Positions 1 through 9,017 are shown, counted from the stretch's first letter. The stretch is 64,000 nt of DNA from Pseudoalteromonas luteoviolacea S2607 (GCF_001625575.1 NZ_AUXV01000056.1:248001-312000); one strand, 5' to 3'. Made by a program: numbers and translations. Notes: generated by a model not told the origin, from the sequence alone.

Positions 1-47
1 CCTGTAATACTGTCGTGCAATTCAATAACGTTTTTATTATTGGTCAT
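1..47 (-). CDS. 5' end of an unidentified gene, cut by the window edge
   Basis: Only the first 15 codons are visible, reading MTNNKNVIELHDSIT. The ATG at 47-45 is preceded on the minus strand by a purine-rich GGGAGGGGAGGG stretch, a very strong ribosome binding site, which is why I accept a start here. Too little protein is visible to name a family. The gene is divergent from the AraC-type regulator at 425, so it is a natural candidate target of that regulator; this is inference from position only. Confidence 0.55.
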   Translation of the reverse strand, partial: MTNNKNVIELHDSIT

Positions 48-424
48 ACCCTCCCCTCCCTATTTTAAGGTAAAGGTATTTGCTGGAAGCTGTGTAATCG
101 CAACACCCGATGCAATCTATTGGCTTTTAGTACAAATACGCGGTATTCGTTAATGCTATGTGCCATCAAGTGCAATATCCATGACCGATGAGATTGATCT
201 TTTGTCCAATCGTATAATTGTCGAAAGCGTTTTTGTTCTAAGTTGCTGGGTTGAAAGTTGAAGCTCCGAAGAGAAATCAGCGTGAAGAATCTCATCTTTG
301 CTTATGGAGACACATTGGTCATTTGCTAAAAAACTGATAACCGATTCAATCACATACTTTTTGACGCACTATACTCAATAAGGCGATGTTGCTTTTTGCC
401 TTGTGAACCAAACGGAGTAGTTAA
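48..424. other. intergenic region between divergent genes
   Basis: This stretch of about 380 bases separates the truncated minus-strand gene from the AraC-type gene. Two overlapping minus-strand open frames exist here (65-295 and 156-353) but show no recognisable domain, overlap each other and lack good ribosome binding sites, so I do not call them. The region presumably holds the promoters of both flanking genes. I could not pick out a convincing operator. Confidence 0.5.
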
Positions 425-1432
425 ATGTCAAACCTTGTTAAATTTAGCTTAGAAGATGATTTTCCTAGAGCTAAAAACTGTCTCGCTGGTTCTGATGCTT
501 TATCTGATATTCTCAATGCCATTAGGCTCCAAGCGAGTAGTTATTTTTGTACTGACTTTGCTGCCCCTTGGGGTATAGAAGAGAGGAGTACTGACTACGG
601 CACTTTTCACTTCGTAGTCAGTGGCGAGGCCTGGCTCACTATGAAGGATAAAAAACAACAAACCTATTTATCCTCTGGGGACATCGTGGCATTCCCAACC
701 GGATCCGCTCACCATATCAGTGACAAACCCAGTAGCGACGTTTTCCCGGGCGACAAGTTGCTAGAAAAAATTCACAATAACGAAAACCCTTTTGCAGGAG
801 AGAAAAACATCACGACCCTTTTATGTGGATACTTTAAATATCAACAGCACTCCAATTTGCCTCTATTAAGAGATATGCCGGAGTTTTTGCATATAAAAAG
901 CGACGAGAAAGGGTCTTTGTCGAGGCTGAGCAATCTAGCCAACCTGTTAGCCCATGAATCTCGCTCCACTTTACCTGGTGGCACAGTCGTAGTGGATAGG
1001 CTCACAGAAGCATTTGTTATTCAAGTTTTACGATGGCATATCAATAGCAGTCAGCCCAACAAAGGTTATTTTGAGGCATTGGCAGATACTCGGTTAAGTT
1101 GTGCATTAAGTTTGATCCATAAAAGGCCGGCTGAGCCATGGACAGTTCAAAGTATGGCAAAGTCGGTAGGTATGTCTCGATCCGCATTTTCTAACTTGTT
1201 TCATGAAATCATTGGCATGACACCGATGTCCTATCTCAGTCAATGGCGTATGCATCTTGCTCAAGATTTACTCAAGACAGGTAAAGAATCAATGGTGAGT
1301 ATTGCTGAGCAGGTGGGTTATCGTTCCGAGGCGTCATTTAGTAAGGCTTTCAAGAAAGTTGTTGGCGTTAGTCCTGGGCATCTGCGCCGGAATACCCTTA
1401 AAACAGAAAGCAGCACAACTAGTCCTTCGTGA
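425..1432 (+). CDS. AraC-family transcriptional regulator with N-terminal cupin domain
   Basis: The protein has 335 residues. The N-terminal half looks like the AraC cupin_6 ligand-binding domain: beta-rich, with a YGTFHFVVSGEAWL segment followed by SSGDIVAFPTGSAHHI, typical of a cupin barrel. The last 100 residues or so hold the two helix-turn-helix motifs of an AraC DNA-binding domain, including VQSMAKSVGMSRSAFSNLF and the signature VSIAEQVGYRSEASFSKAFK. Regulators of this arrangement usually control a neighbouring oxidoreductase or efflux gene; the divergent gene at the left edge is the obvious candidate. The ligand cannot be read from the sequence. Confidence 0.88.
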   Translation: MSNLVKFSLEDDFPRAKNCLAGSDALSDILNAIRLQASSYFCTDFAAPWGIEERSTDYGTFHFVVSGEAWLTMKDKKQQTYLSSGDIVAFPTGSAHHISDKPSSDVFPGDKLLEKIHNNENPFAGEKNITTLLCGYFKYQQHSNLPLLRDMPEFLHIKSDEKGSLSRLSNLANLLAHESRSTLPGGTVVVDRLTEAFVIQVLRWHINSSQPNKGYFEALADTRLSCALSLIHKRPAEPWTVQSMAKSVGMSRSAFSNLFHEIIGMTPMSYLSQWRMHLAQDLLKTGKESMVSIAEQVGYRSEASFSKAFKKVVGVSPGHLRRNTLKTESSTTSPS

Positions 1433-1492
1433 TTGCCTATCTGCTTTAAAGATTAAACGCGCGAAAAGACCGTAATTATAATAAGGAGTTAA

Positions 1493-1573
1493 ATGATTAC
1501 AGGCTGTATGAACATAGCATGTGTAACAAACTGCTCGCTATATAACATGTTCGCCCTTTCCGTGTATTTCTGA
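1493..1573 (+). CDS. possible 26-residue Cys-containing small protein
   Basis: A short frame starts with ATG four bases after a consensus AAGGAG ribosome binding site (1483-1488) and ends with TGA at 1571-1573. The peptide contains three cysteines at positions 5, 10 and 14 and a hydrophobic C-terminal end (NMFALSVYF). It lies in the gap between the convergent AraC and pssA genes. The spacing of four bases is a little short. There is no family to compare with, so this may be chance; the good ribosome binding site is the only support. Confidence 0.2.
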   Translation: MITGCMNIACVTNCSLYNMFALSVYF

Positions 1574-1577
1574 AGAC

Positions 1578-1614
1578 GGGGCTTTGCTCTGTCATCACGC
1601 CATTGCAAAACCCC
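1578..1614. terminator. weak hairpin between convergent araC-type gene and pssA
   Basis: GGGGCTTTGC at 1578-1587 can pair with GCAAAACCCC at 1605-1614 with one mismatch and a 17-base loop. No clear T-run follows on either strand, so a terminator role is uncertain, but the position between convergent genes fits. Confidence 0.3.
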
Positions 1615-1626
1615 AAATATTTGTGT

Positions 1627-2952
1627 CTAAATAAACTTTTTAATAATGAAATCTACTTTAACCCGTTTGGCTTGCCCCAGTATTTTTTGTACTGGCGCAG
1701 GATAATCTTGCAGCGTCTCAATGTCATCAGGGCCAGAGAGCTTTCGGCAATGAGCTAAAATGGCCTCTTTTTCTGTATCAATATAAGACTTTAACTCTTC
1801 AGCTTTATCCTCAATCAAAATACCGTTTTCTATATCAAGCCCCCAAGCTCTTGGGTTTAGGTTATGTCCCGTCATTAGGTGAACTTGGTTGTCTTTATTT
1901 ATACCTTTTAAGTGGAAAGAGTTAGCGCCATCTTTCCACAAGTACACGTTCAAAACTCCCTGCTCTATGTACTTTCTTTGTGATTTTAGGAACTTATGAA
2001 GAATGCGTTCATACAAATAAGGGAGCGCTCCTATCCGACTAAATGGCTTATCTGGCGATATATAAAAATCATTAGCAGTTTTATCACCCACCACTATAGT
2101 GATTGACTTACCCTGCTTCAACAATCTCCTCAATGACCTCAACAAAGGTGCAGGAAAATTGAAGTAAGGTGTATATAAAATTAGCTCTTGTTCTGTCGTG
2201 TCGAACAGCGCTTTAATCAATCGATTCAACTTATTTGTTCTGCGACCAAAGCCTAAGAATGCTCTTACATTTAATCCTGACGTTTCATCGCCTTCAGACA
2301 TATCATAATTTGCCCTTTTCAAAGAACGCATTAGTTTCTTTTGCGCTAGTTTGATATCTGCAAAAGAAGGCAAAGGTCTCGAGTCTAACCTAGGGACAGC
2401 CTCAGAGCTGACTAAATGCTTTTCAATAAAGCCAACAAAGCTTTCAGCTAGCTTTGTGTTTTCAATCAAAAAGTATCTATCAAGTCGGTATTTGTCTTGT
2501 TGATGTAAATACACATCATTAATACTGGCGCCGCTGTACAGCACCATATCATCAATTACAAACCCCTTTAAGTGAAGTACACCAAACAATTCTTTGGCTT
2601 TTACTGGCACACCATAAACTTGCACATTTGAGCCAAATTTCTCTAAGAAATCGCAGTATAGGCGCGCATTACCTTCGGATTTTGCTTCTCCAATAAGGCC
2701 TCGTTGCGCTCTATGAAAGTCAACAAGCACTTTGATCTCTAAATCTGGGTTTTGTAACGAAGCATTGTGTAACGCAGTCAATACACCTTGACCTGCGCTA
2801 TCATCTTGCAAATACAAAGCAGCAATATAAATTCGCTTTTTAGCTTTACCGATCAGAGATAATAATTCGCTGTGATAATGCTTAGCATCTGTTAAAACCG
2901 TGCACTTATTTGCCTCTAAAGAAAAGCCAGCGTTGTCCTGCCAAAATGCCAT
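1627..2952 (-). CDS. pssA: CDP-diacylglycerol--serine O-phosphatidyltransferase PssA
   Basis: PssA makes phosphatidylserine from CDP-diacylglycerol and serine, the first step towards phosphatidylethanolamine; the E. coli-type enzyme is a peripheral protein of the phospholipase D superfamily. Both HKD motifs are visible: HLKGFVIDD followed by YSGASIND in the N-terminal half, and HLKGINKDN followed by MTGHNLNPRAW in the C-terminal half. GALPYLYE and GDKTANDFYI also match E. coli PssA as I recall it. I chose ATG at 2952 because AAGG lies five bases upstream. A GTG at 2982 would give 451 residues, the E. coli length, but has no ribosome binding site. The gene is divergent from trxB. Confidence 0.93.
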   Translation of the reverse strand: MAFWQDNAGFSLEANKCTVLTDAKHYHSELLSLIGKAKKRIYIAALYLQDDSAGQGVLTALHNASLQNPDLEIKVLVDFHRAQRGLIGEAKSEGNARLYCDFLEKFGSNVQVYGVPVKAKELFGVLHLKGFVIDDMVLYSGASINDVYLHQQDKYRLDRYFLIENTKLAESFVGFIEKHLVSSEAVPRLDSRPLPSFADIKLAQKKLMRSLKRANYDMSEGDETSGLNVRAFLGFGRRTNKLNRLIKALFDTTEQELILYTPYFNFPAPLLRSLRRLLKQGKSITIVVGDKTANDFYISPDKPFSRIGALPYLYERILHKFLKSQRKYIEQGVLNVYLWKDGANSFHLKGINKDNQVHLMTGHNLNPRAWGLDIENGILIEDKAEELKSYIDTEKEAILAHCRKLSGPDDIETLQDYPAPVQKILGQAKRVKVDFIIKKFI

Positions 2953-3207
2953 ATATACCTTATATTCTTGGGCGGCCGTCACTACGGCAGCAAAAAAAAT
3001 TCCTTAAAACATATCAAAAAAAAATAGAAAGGTCATGGAGATCCGACAATTTAAGCTTCGTTGGCTTACTTTTCCATCAAGTACAGTATTTTTGACAAGA
3101 TTCTAATTTCTCCATTTGCTTTATTTGATTTTTATTTTACTTCTGGGTTGATTTACTTAGAATCGGCATCATTGTAATGCTAATACTAAATTTTAGGACA
3201 GAAATTA

Positions 3208-4158
3208 ATGAGTGATAAGCACTGTAAACTACTGATTTTAGGCTCAGGCCCTGCTGGATACACTGCTGCGGTATATGCTGCACGTGCAAACTTAAACCCG
3301 GTTTTAATTACTGGTATGCAACAAGGTGGTCAGCTAACAACAACAACTGAAGTAGAAAACTGGCCTGGCGATGCACACGGCTTAACTGGTCCTGCATTAA
3401 TGGAGCGTATGAAAGAACACGCAGAGCGCTTTGAAACTGAAATTATCTTTGATCACATTAACAAAGTAGATGTAACAAAAAGACCTTTCACCTTAACAGG
3501 TGATCAAGGCACATACACTTGTGATGCACTTATCATCGCAACAGGTGCATCTGCTAAGTACCTAGGTCTAGAATCAGAGACTAACTTCCAAGGTCGTGGT
3601 GTTTCGGCATGTGCTACTTGCGACGGTTTCTTCTACAGAGGTCAAAAAGTTGCTGTTGTTGGCGGCGGTAACACCGCTGTTGAAGAAGCACTATACCTTT
3701 CAAACATTGCTGAAGAAGTTCACGTTGTTCACCGTAGAGACAGCTTCCGCAGTGAAAAGATCCTATCTGATCGCCTTTTAGAAAAAGCGAAAAACGGTAA
3801 CGTTGTACTACATTTTGACCGCACTCTAGACGAAGTTTTAGGTGACGACATGGGTGTTACAGGTATCAGAATTAAAGACACTAACTCTGATGCGACTGAA
3901 GACTTAGATTTAGCAGGCGTTTTCATTGCAATTGGTCACAAGCCAAACACAGACATGTTTGAAGGTCAGCTTGAAATGAAAGATGGCTACCTAGTTGTAG
4001 AATCGGGCCTTAACGGCAACGCAACACAAACAAGCGTTGAAGGTGTATTCGCGGCGGGTGACGTTTCTGACCACATCTATCGTCAAGCTATCACATCAGC
4101 GGGCACCGGCTGTATGGCGGCACTTGACGCAGAGCGTTATTTAGATAATCTAAAATAA
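3208..4158 (+). CDS. trxB: thioredoxin reductase (NADPH)
   Basis: The 316-residue flavoprotein transfers electrons from NADPH to thioredoxin in the cytoplasm. The FAD-binding GSGPAG lies at residues 12-17, the redox-active CATC at 135-138, and the NADPH-binding GGGNTA follows soon after; the C-terminal FAD segment GVFAAGDVSD is intact. Length and motif positions agree with E. coli TrxB (321 residues). It is followed by a hairpin and then by aat; in E. coli trxB also lies near aat, with cydC and cydD between them, which are missing here. Confidence 0.97.
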   Translation: MSDKHCKLLILGSGPAGYTAAVYAARANLNPVLITGMQQGGQLTTTTEVENWPGDAHGLTGPALMERMKEHAERFETEIIFDHINKVDVTKRPFTLTGDQGTYTCDALIIATGASAKYLGLESETNFQGRGVSACATCDGFFYRGQKVAVVGGGNTAVEEALYLSNIAEEVHVVHRRDSFRSEKILSDRLLEKAKNGNVVLHFDRTLDEVLGDDMGVTGIRIKDTNSDATEDLDLAGVFIAIGHKPNTDMFEGQLEMKDGYLVVESGLNGNATQTSVEGVFAAGDVSDHIYRQAITSAGTGCMAALDAERYLDNLK

Positions 4159-4164
4159 TACGTT

Positions 4165-4189
4165 AAGCACGCCACTTTTTGGCGTGCTT
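4165..4189 (+). terminator. hairpin after trxB
   Basis: AAGCACGCC (4165-4173) pairs perfectly with GGCGTGCTT (4181-4189) around a seven-base loop, 7 bases after the trxB stop codon. The following tract is CCATTCTTATTTTG, which is only moderately T-rich, so termination may be partial. Confidence 0.6.
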
Positions 4190-4254
4190 CCATTCTTATT
4201 TTGCTAAACTTACTGTATGTTTAGCGCTTAACTGCCTTACTCTTTAATTCAGAT

Positions 4255-4971
4255 ATGACGCAACAGCTGTTTCACTTATCACCGTCTGATTTTCTTTTTC
4301 CTCCTTGCCACTTTGCATTGACAGACCCTGATGGACTTTTAGCAATTGGTGGATGCCTTAGTACACAAAGACTGCGCAAAGCATACCAACTTGGTATATT
4401 TCCCTGGTTCAATGAACGCGAACCTATAATGTGGTGGGCACCGAGTGAACGAGGTATTCTTGAACTAGAAGATTTTCACATCGGACGTACACTCAAAAAA
4501 GCTAAAAACAAGCTCAACCCTAAAGTAACTGTAAACACCGCATTCGAACAGGTTATCGATAGGTGCCGTGAACAAAGGTTACACAACGAGGGCACTTGGA
4601 TAAACAAAAATATGGTTCAAGCATACTGCCAAGGGCACCATGAAGGCTTTGCACACAGCGTCGAAGTGTGGGTAGAAGGCAAGTTAGTTGGTGGGTTATA
4701 TGGCATTATGGTATCCGGTGTTTTTTGCGGTGAATCGATGTTTCATACTGTTCCTAATGCATCTAAATTGGCAATGTGGGCGCTTGTAAATTGGTTAAAA
4801 AGGCATGATGCCCACTTTATTGACTGTCAGTTGGATAACCCCTACTTGAGTTCTATGGGCGCAAAAGTCATTCCTAGAGCTGAATTTTTGACTAGACTTA
4901 AAGTAGCAAGCGACTACATTCCAAAAAATGATATGTGGCAGCCACAAGAACTGAGGGCGATATATGACTGA
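4255..4971 (+). CDS. aat: leucyl/phenylalanyl-tRNA--protein transferase
   Basis: Aat adds Leu or Phe from aminoacyl-tRNA to proteins beginning with Arg or Lys, making them ClpS/ClpAP substrates of the N-end-rule pathway. The 238 residues contain the family hallmarks GIFPWFNEREPIMWWAP, the central GGLYGIMVSGVFCGESMF and the C-terminal DCQLDNPYLSSMGA. E. coli Aat has 234 residues. The stop overlaps the start of bpt by eight bases, so the two are translationally coupled. Confidence 0.96.
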   Translation: MTQQLFHLSPSDFLFPPCHFALTDPDGLLAIGGCLSTQRLRKAYQLGIFPWFNEREPIMWWAPSERGILELEDFHIGRTLKKAKNKLNPKVTVNTAFEQVIDRCREQRLHNEGTWINKNMVQAYCQGHHEGFAHSVEVWVEGKLVGGLYGIMVSGVFCGESMFHTVPNASKLAMWALVNWLKRHDAHFIDCQLDNPYLSSMGAKVIPRAEFLTRLKVASDYIPKNDMWQPQELRAIYD

Positions 4972-5668
4972 ACACTTCCCATCAAAAATCGGACTCAGTC
5001 AACAGTTTGATTGCAGTTATTTACCAAATAGAAAAGAACAACTACTCGTAATTCTCGATCACGAATGCTATTCACCTGAACGTTTTGAAGCGCTGCTATC
5101 CCTTGGCTTTAGACGCAGTGGAGATCAAATCTATCGCCCCCACTGCCCTATGTGTAATGCTTGCCAGTCAGTAAGGGTACTGGCAGAGCAGTATGTTGCT
5201 TCCAAATCTCAAAAACGGAAGTACAAAAGAATTAAAAACGAATTTTCAATTCAAGTTAGTTTCGATGAAAAGCCTAACTATTACCCACTGTATGAAAAGT
5301 ACATATCAGAACGCCATCAAGATGGCACGATGTACCCACCTAACCGGTTACAATATGAGAGTTTTTTATTTTGTAGATGGATGCCAATCTCTTTTATTGA
5401 GCTTTGGCACGAAGAAAAACTAATTGCAATTGCGGTTACCGACACAATGCCAAATGCGCTTTCAGCTATCTATACCTTTTTTGATCCTGATTATGAACAC
5501 ATGAGCCTGGGCACCGTCATGATTATGGCACAAATTGAACTCGCAAAATCTGAGAATAAACAATATGTTTACCTTGGTTACCAAATAGACGAATGCAAGA
5601 AAATGCGCTACAAAAAGCAGTTTTTACCAGCTCAACAGTTTAAAGAAGACGTTTGGACAAATATTTAA
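4964..5668 (+). CDS. bpt: aspartate/glutamate leucyltransferase (arginyltransferase-like)
   Basis: Bpt transfers Leu from leucyl-tRNA to N-terminal Asp or Glu, complementing Aat. The 234-residue protein belongs to the ATE1-like family: an N-terminal region with CPMCNACQSVRV and a C-terminal GNAT-like part with YEKYISERH, AIYTFFDPDYEHMSLGT and YLGYQIDECKKMRYK. The gene overlaps aat by eight bases and is followed by infA. E. coli lacks Bpt, so its presence means acidic N-termini are probably also degrons here; this is family knowledge, not tested from the sequence. Confidence 0.94.
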   Translation: MTEHFPSKIGLSQQFDCSYLPNRKEQLLVILDHECYSPERFEALLSLGFRRSGDQIYRPHCPMCNACQSVRVLAEQYVASKSQKRKYKRIKNEFSIQVSFDEKPNYYPLYEKYISERHQDGTMYPPNRLQYESFLFCRWMPISFIELWHEEKLIAIAVTDTMPNALSAIYTFFDPDYEHMSLGTVMIMAQIELAKSENKQYVYLGYQIDECKKMRYKKQFLPAQQFKEDVWTNI

Positions 5669-5757
5669 GTCACTAATTTAGGCTCCCTCCTTTACTTATT
5701 GCGTGCTTTTGGGCAAAATCTCCAACGATTAACTTATACAGAGGTGATACGCTCCAA

Positions 5758-5976
5758 ATGGCGAAAGAAGACGTAATTGAAATGCAAGGCACGGTCCTTG
5801 AAACTTTACCAAATACTATGTTCCGTGTTGAATTAGAAAATGGTCACGTTGTTGTGGCTCATATTTCTGGCAAAATGCGCAAAAACTACATCCGTATTTT
5901 AACAGGTGACAAGGTCACAGTAGAGTTAACACCTTACGACTTAAGCAAGGGACGCATTGTTTTCCGCGCGCGTTAA
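5758..5976 (+). CDS. infA: translation initiation factor IF-1
   Basis: The 72-residue protein is a single S1-like OB-fold that binds the ribosomal A site during initiation. MAKEDVIEMQGTV at the start and GKMRKNYIRILTGDKV in the middle are characteristic, and the length equals that of E. coli IF-1. It lies 89 bases after bpt and is followed by a strong terminator. The position between aat and clpA is conserved with E. coli. Confidence 0.98.
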   Translation: MAKEDVIEMQGTVLETLPNTMFRVELENGHVVVAHISGKMRKNYIRILTGDKVTVELTPYDLSKGRIVFRAR

Positions 5977-6024
5977 TTCTATTCGTCTCGCCAGCATCAA
6001 TTGAGATGCTATAAGACGTATGTA

Positions 6025-6058
6025 GCAAAAAACCTAGCTTTATGGCTAGGTTTTTTGC
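6025..6058 (+). terminator. terminator of infA
   Basis: GCAAAAAACCTAGC (6025-6038) pairs perfectly with GCTAGGTTTTTTGC (6045-6058) around a six-base loop, giving a stem with its own T-run. This is a clear intrinsic terminator for the plus strand. Confidence 0.88.
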
Positions 6059-6272
6059 ATTTAGAGCACGCCTGACAACCGATTTTAGTAAATTCCTAAC
6101 AACGCTATGCGTTTTTCGTTTAATAGCTAGCGCTAAGTTGGTAAAGCGTTAGAGAACAATAATCACGACTTTAAACCCATCTCTGTATCGCTGTAATTAA
6201 GGCTTCAAAAAGCCCGCCAAGCCCCCTTCGCCGACAGTCCCTCAATCTGGCTTATCTGTCTCAAAGAATAAA

Positions 6273-6297
6273 AAAGCCCGCTGAAACAGCGGGCTTT
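6273..6297 (-). terminator. terminator of clpSA
   Basis: AAAGCCCGCTG (6273-6283) pairs with CAGCGGGCTTT (6287-6297) around an AAA loop. Read on the minus strand the stem is followed by a T-run (complement of 6264-6275), as expected for intrinsic termination after clpA, whose stop lies 27 bases before it. Confidence 0.88.
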
Positions 6298-6323
6298 CCC
6301 AATTTAGTTATAACTAAGTAACT

Positions 6324-8588
6324 TTAAGCAGGCACTAATTCTTGCTCAAAAGTAAATAGCAATTCATTACCTTTGACTGATACTTTAACGCTACCACCAT
6401 CAGCAAGTTTGCCGAACAATATTTCATTGGCCAATGGCTTTTTCAGGTTATCTTGAATTACACGGGCCATAGGCCTTGCACCCATTGATTTATCATATCC
6501 TGTGTCTGCAAGCCAATCTCTCGCTTCGTTAGTGAGCTCTAAGTTAACAGACTTTTTATCAAGTTGAGCTTGTAGCTCAACAATAAATTTGTCCACAACT
6601 TGCAAGATAACTTCTTTCTCAAGGTGGTTAAACCAAATAATGTTGTCGAGCCTATTTCTAAACTCTGGCGTAAATACTTTGTTGATTTCTAACATCGCAT
6701 CATGTGAATGATCTTGCTGTTGGAAACCGATCGACTTTCTTACCGTTTCTTGCACACCAGCATTGGTGGTCATAACAAAGATAACATTTCTAAAGTCAGC
6801 TTTACGTCCGTTATTATCTGTCAACGTACCGTGATCCATAACCTGTAGTAATATGTTATAGATATCTGGGTGCGCTTTTTCGATTTCATCTAACAGCACT
6901 ACAGCATGAGGGTGTTTAATCACCGAGTCTGTTAGTAGTCCACCTTGCTCAAATCCAACATAACCAGGAGGCGCACCGATTAAGCGACTTACCGCGTGTC
7001 TTTCTGAATATTCAGACATATCAAATCTGATAAATTCTATGCCCATGCACTTGGCCAATTGCTTGGTAACTTCTGTTTTACCTACACCTGTTGGCCCTGC
7101 AAACAGAAATGAACCAATTGGTTTTTCTTCATTGGCTAAACCAGAACGTGATAGCCTAATTGCGGATGTTAATGCATCGATAGACTCATCTTGACCAAAC
7201 ACCAACATTTTAAGATTGCGATCTAGATTTTTAAGGACTTCTTTATCACTAGATGAAACATTCTGCTGAGGGATACGTGCAATTTTCGACACTATCTGCT
7301 CGATATCCGACACCCCGATTGTTTTCTTACGTCTCGAAACAGGCAATAGTCTTTGGTTAGCACCAGCTTCGTCGATCACATCAATCGCTTTATCTGGCAA
7401 ATGACGCTCATTGATATATTTCGCGCTCAACTCAGCAGCCGCTTTAAGTGCTTTTTGTGTATAGCGAATGCCGTGGTGTTCTTCATAGCGCTCTTTCAGT
7501 CCATACAATATCTTGGCTGTATCAGCCACACTTGGTTCGACCACGTCAATTTTTTGAAAACGACGAACAAGTGCCCGATCTTTTTCAAAGATGTTTTTAA
7601 ATTCGGAATATGTTGTAGAGCCTAAGCAGCGTAATTTACCGCTTGATAATAGTGGCTTAATTAAGTTTGATGCATCCATAACACCACCAGAAGCCGCACC
7701 TGCACCTATGATTGTATGAATTTCATCAATAAACAAAATCGCATTTGGTTTAGCTTGCAACTCTTTTAATAGCGCTTTAAACCGCTTTTCAAAATCACCG
7801 CGGTATTTTGTTCCCGCTAACAAAGCGCCCATATCAAGAGAGTAAACGACAGCATCCTCGATTACTTCTGGCACTTGATCGTTAACAATGCGATATGCAA
7901 GGCCTTCTGCGATTGCTGTTTTACCTACACCCGCTTCACCAACCAATAGCGGATTGTTCTTCTTGCGGCGGCATAAGACCTGAATCGTACGTTCAACTTC
8001 TTGATCGCGCCCTACGAGCGGATCTATTTGGCCGGCTTTTGCCATCACATTTAGATTTGCCGTAAAGTTCTCTAGCTTAGTTTTTTCTTCGCTTTGAACT
8101 TCAGCCCCTTCATCATTTAAATCTTCGTGTTCTTCTGGTTCAGGCTCGTCGTCTGATTTTGAAATGCCATGGCTGATGAAATTAACAATATCTAGACGAC
8201 TTACATCAGCTTTCTTAAGTAGATAAACAGCCTGACTTTCTTGCTCTGAGAAAATCGCAACGAGTACGTTCACACCCGTAACTTCGTTTCTTCCTGAAGA
8301 CTGCACATGAAACACTGCACGCTGTAAAACACGTTGAAAACCAAGAGTTGGCTGAGTTTCTCTATCTTCTTCCAGCTCTGGTATGATTGGCGTTGTTTCA
8401 TCAATAAATTCGGAAAGATCGCGCTTTAACCCTTCTGTGTCTACGCTACATGCATTTAATGCTTCACTTGCTGATGGGTTATCTATCAAGGCAAGTAATA
8501 AATGCTCGACCGTCATAAACTCATGACGACGTGTGCGAGCTTCGCGAAACGCGGTGTTAAGTGTAATTTCTAAGTCTTTATTTAGCAT
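6324..8588 (-). CDS. clpA: ATP-dependent Clp protease ATP-binding subunit ClpA
   Basis: ClpA is the hexameric unfoldase that feeds substrates to ClpP. The 754 residues contain an N-terminal repeat domain (the ClpS-docking part), a first AAA+ module with Walker A GEAGVGKT and ILFIDEIHT, and a second with GPTGVGKT and VVLLDEIEKAHPD. The IGF loop needed for ClpP binding is present (KSIGFQQQ). I chose the ATG at 8588 (MLNKDLEITLNTAF) because it matches the E. coli start and length of 758; the open frame runs upstream to 8654 but would then overlap clpS. clpS ends 28 bases upstream, so the two form an operon. Confidence 0.97.
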   Translation of the reverse strand: MLNKDLEITLNTAFREARTRRHEFMTVEHLLLALIDNPSASEALNACSVDTEGLKRDLSEFIDETTPIIPELEEDRETQPTLGFQRVLQRAVFHVQSSGRNEVTGVNVLVAIFSEQESQAVYLLKKADVSRLDIVNFISHGISKSDDEPEPEEHEDLNDEGAEVQSEEKTKLENFTANLNVMAKAGQIDPLVGRDQEVERTIQVLCRRKKNNPLLVGEAGVGKTAIAEGLAYRIVNDQVPEVIEDAVVYSLDMGALLAGTKYRGDFEKRFKALLKELQAKPNAILFIDEIHTIIGAGAASGGVMDASNLIKPLLSSGKLRCLGSTTYSEFKNIFEKDRALVRRFQKIDVVEPSVADTAKILYGLKERYEEHHGIRYTQKALKAAAELSAKYINERHLPDKAIDVIDEAGANQRLLPVSRRKKTIGVSDIEQIVSKIARIPQQNVSSSDKEVLKNLDRNLKMLVFGQDESIDALTSAIRLSRSGLANEEKPIGSFLFAGPTGVGKTEVTKQLAKCMGIEFIRFDMSEYSERHAVSRLIGAPPGYVGFEQGGLLTDSVIKHPHAVVLLDEIEKAHPDIYNILLQVMDHGTLTDNNGRKADFRNVIFVMTTNAGVQETVRKSIGFQQQDHSHDAMLEINKVFTPEFRNRLDNIIWFNHLEKEVILQVVDKFIVELQAQLDKKSVNLELTNEARDWLADTGYDKSMGARPMARVIQDNLKKPLANEILFGKLADGGSVKVSVKGNELLFTFEQELVPA

Positions 8589-8616
8589 TGGCAACCCCCA
8601 ACGAGAATAAATAAGG

Positions 8617-8934
8617 TCATTCTTGCTCACAACTACACAAGAGCGGATGCTCATGGTCGCGAGCGTATCTGTTCACCTGCTCAGCCTTTGTATGGGCTAT
8701 GTCTGCAGGATACATTCCACATACCGCTTTTCCCTCGTGATGTACTTGTAACATCACTTCAGTTGCTCTTTCGCTATCCATGTTGAAAAATGTCATCAAT
8801 ACCTCAATGACGAAATCCATCGGTGTATAATCATCGTTATTTAAAATAACTTTGTATTTTCTTGGTGGTTGAAGTTTTTGCTTCTCTTGGTCTCTGACCT
8901 CTTCCAACACACCTGAATCTTTTATCCCACTCAT
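8617..8934 (-). CDS. clpS: ATP-dependent Clp protease adaptor ClpS
   Basis: ClpS is the adaptor that binds N-degrons (Leu, Phe, Trp, Tyr) and delivers them to ClpA. The 105 residues carry the core YKVILNNDDYTPMDFVIEVL, in which the NDD segment and the hydrophobic pocket residues are recognisable, followed by VMLQVHHEGKAVCG and the conserved C-terminal region. The length is close to the E. coli 106. It precedes clpA in the same direction and is divergent from cspD. Confidence 0.97.
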   Translation of the reverse strand: MSGIKDSGVLEEVRDQEKQKLQPPRKYKVILNNDDYTPMDFVIEVLMTFFNMDSERATEVMLQVHHEGKAVCGMYPADIAHTKAEQVNRYARDHEHPLLCSCEQE

Positions 8935-9017
8935 AATTAAATATAGTCTTGTCTTATATACTCAAGCAAACTTGAATTAAAAAATAAATAAAATGTTAAA
9001 AAACTGCACTAAAAAAC

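Noticed and set aside
65..353. Two overlapping minus-strand open frames of 76 and 65 codons
   Set aside because: They overlap in different frames, have no recognisable domain or good ribosome binding site, and lie in a divergent promoter region.
8589..8654. Longer N-terminus of clpA reaching into clpS
   Set aside because: The extra 22 residues have no counterpart in ClpA and would overlap the clpS coding end; the start MLNKDLE is the family start.
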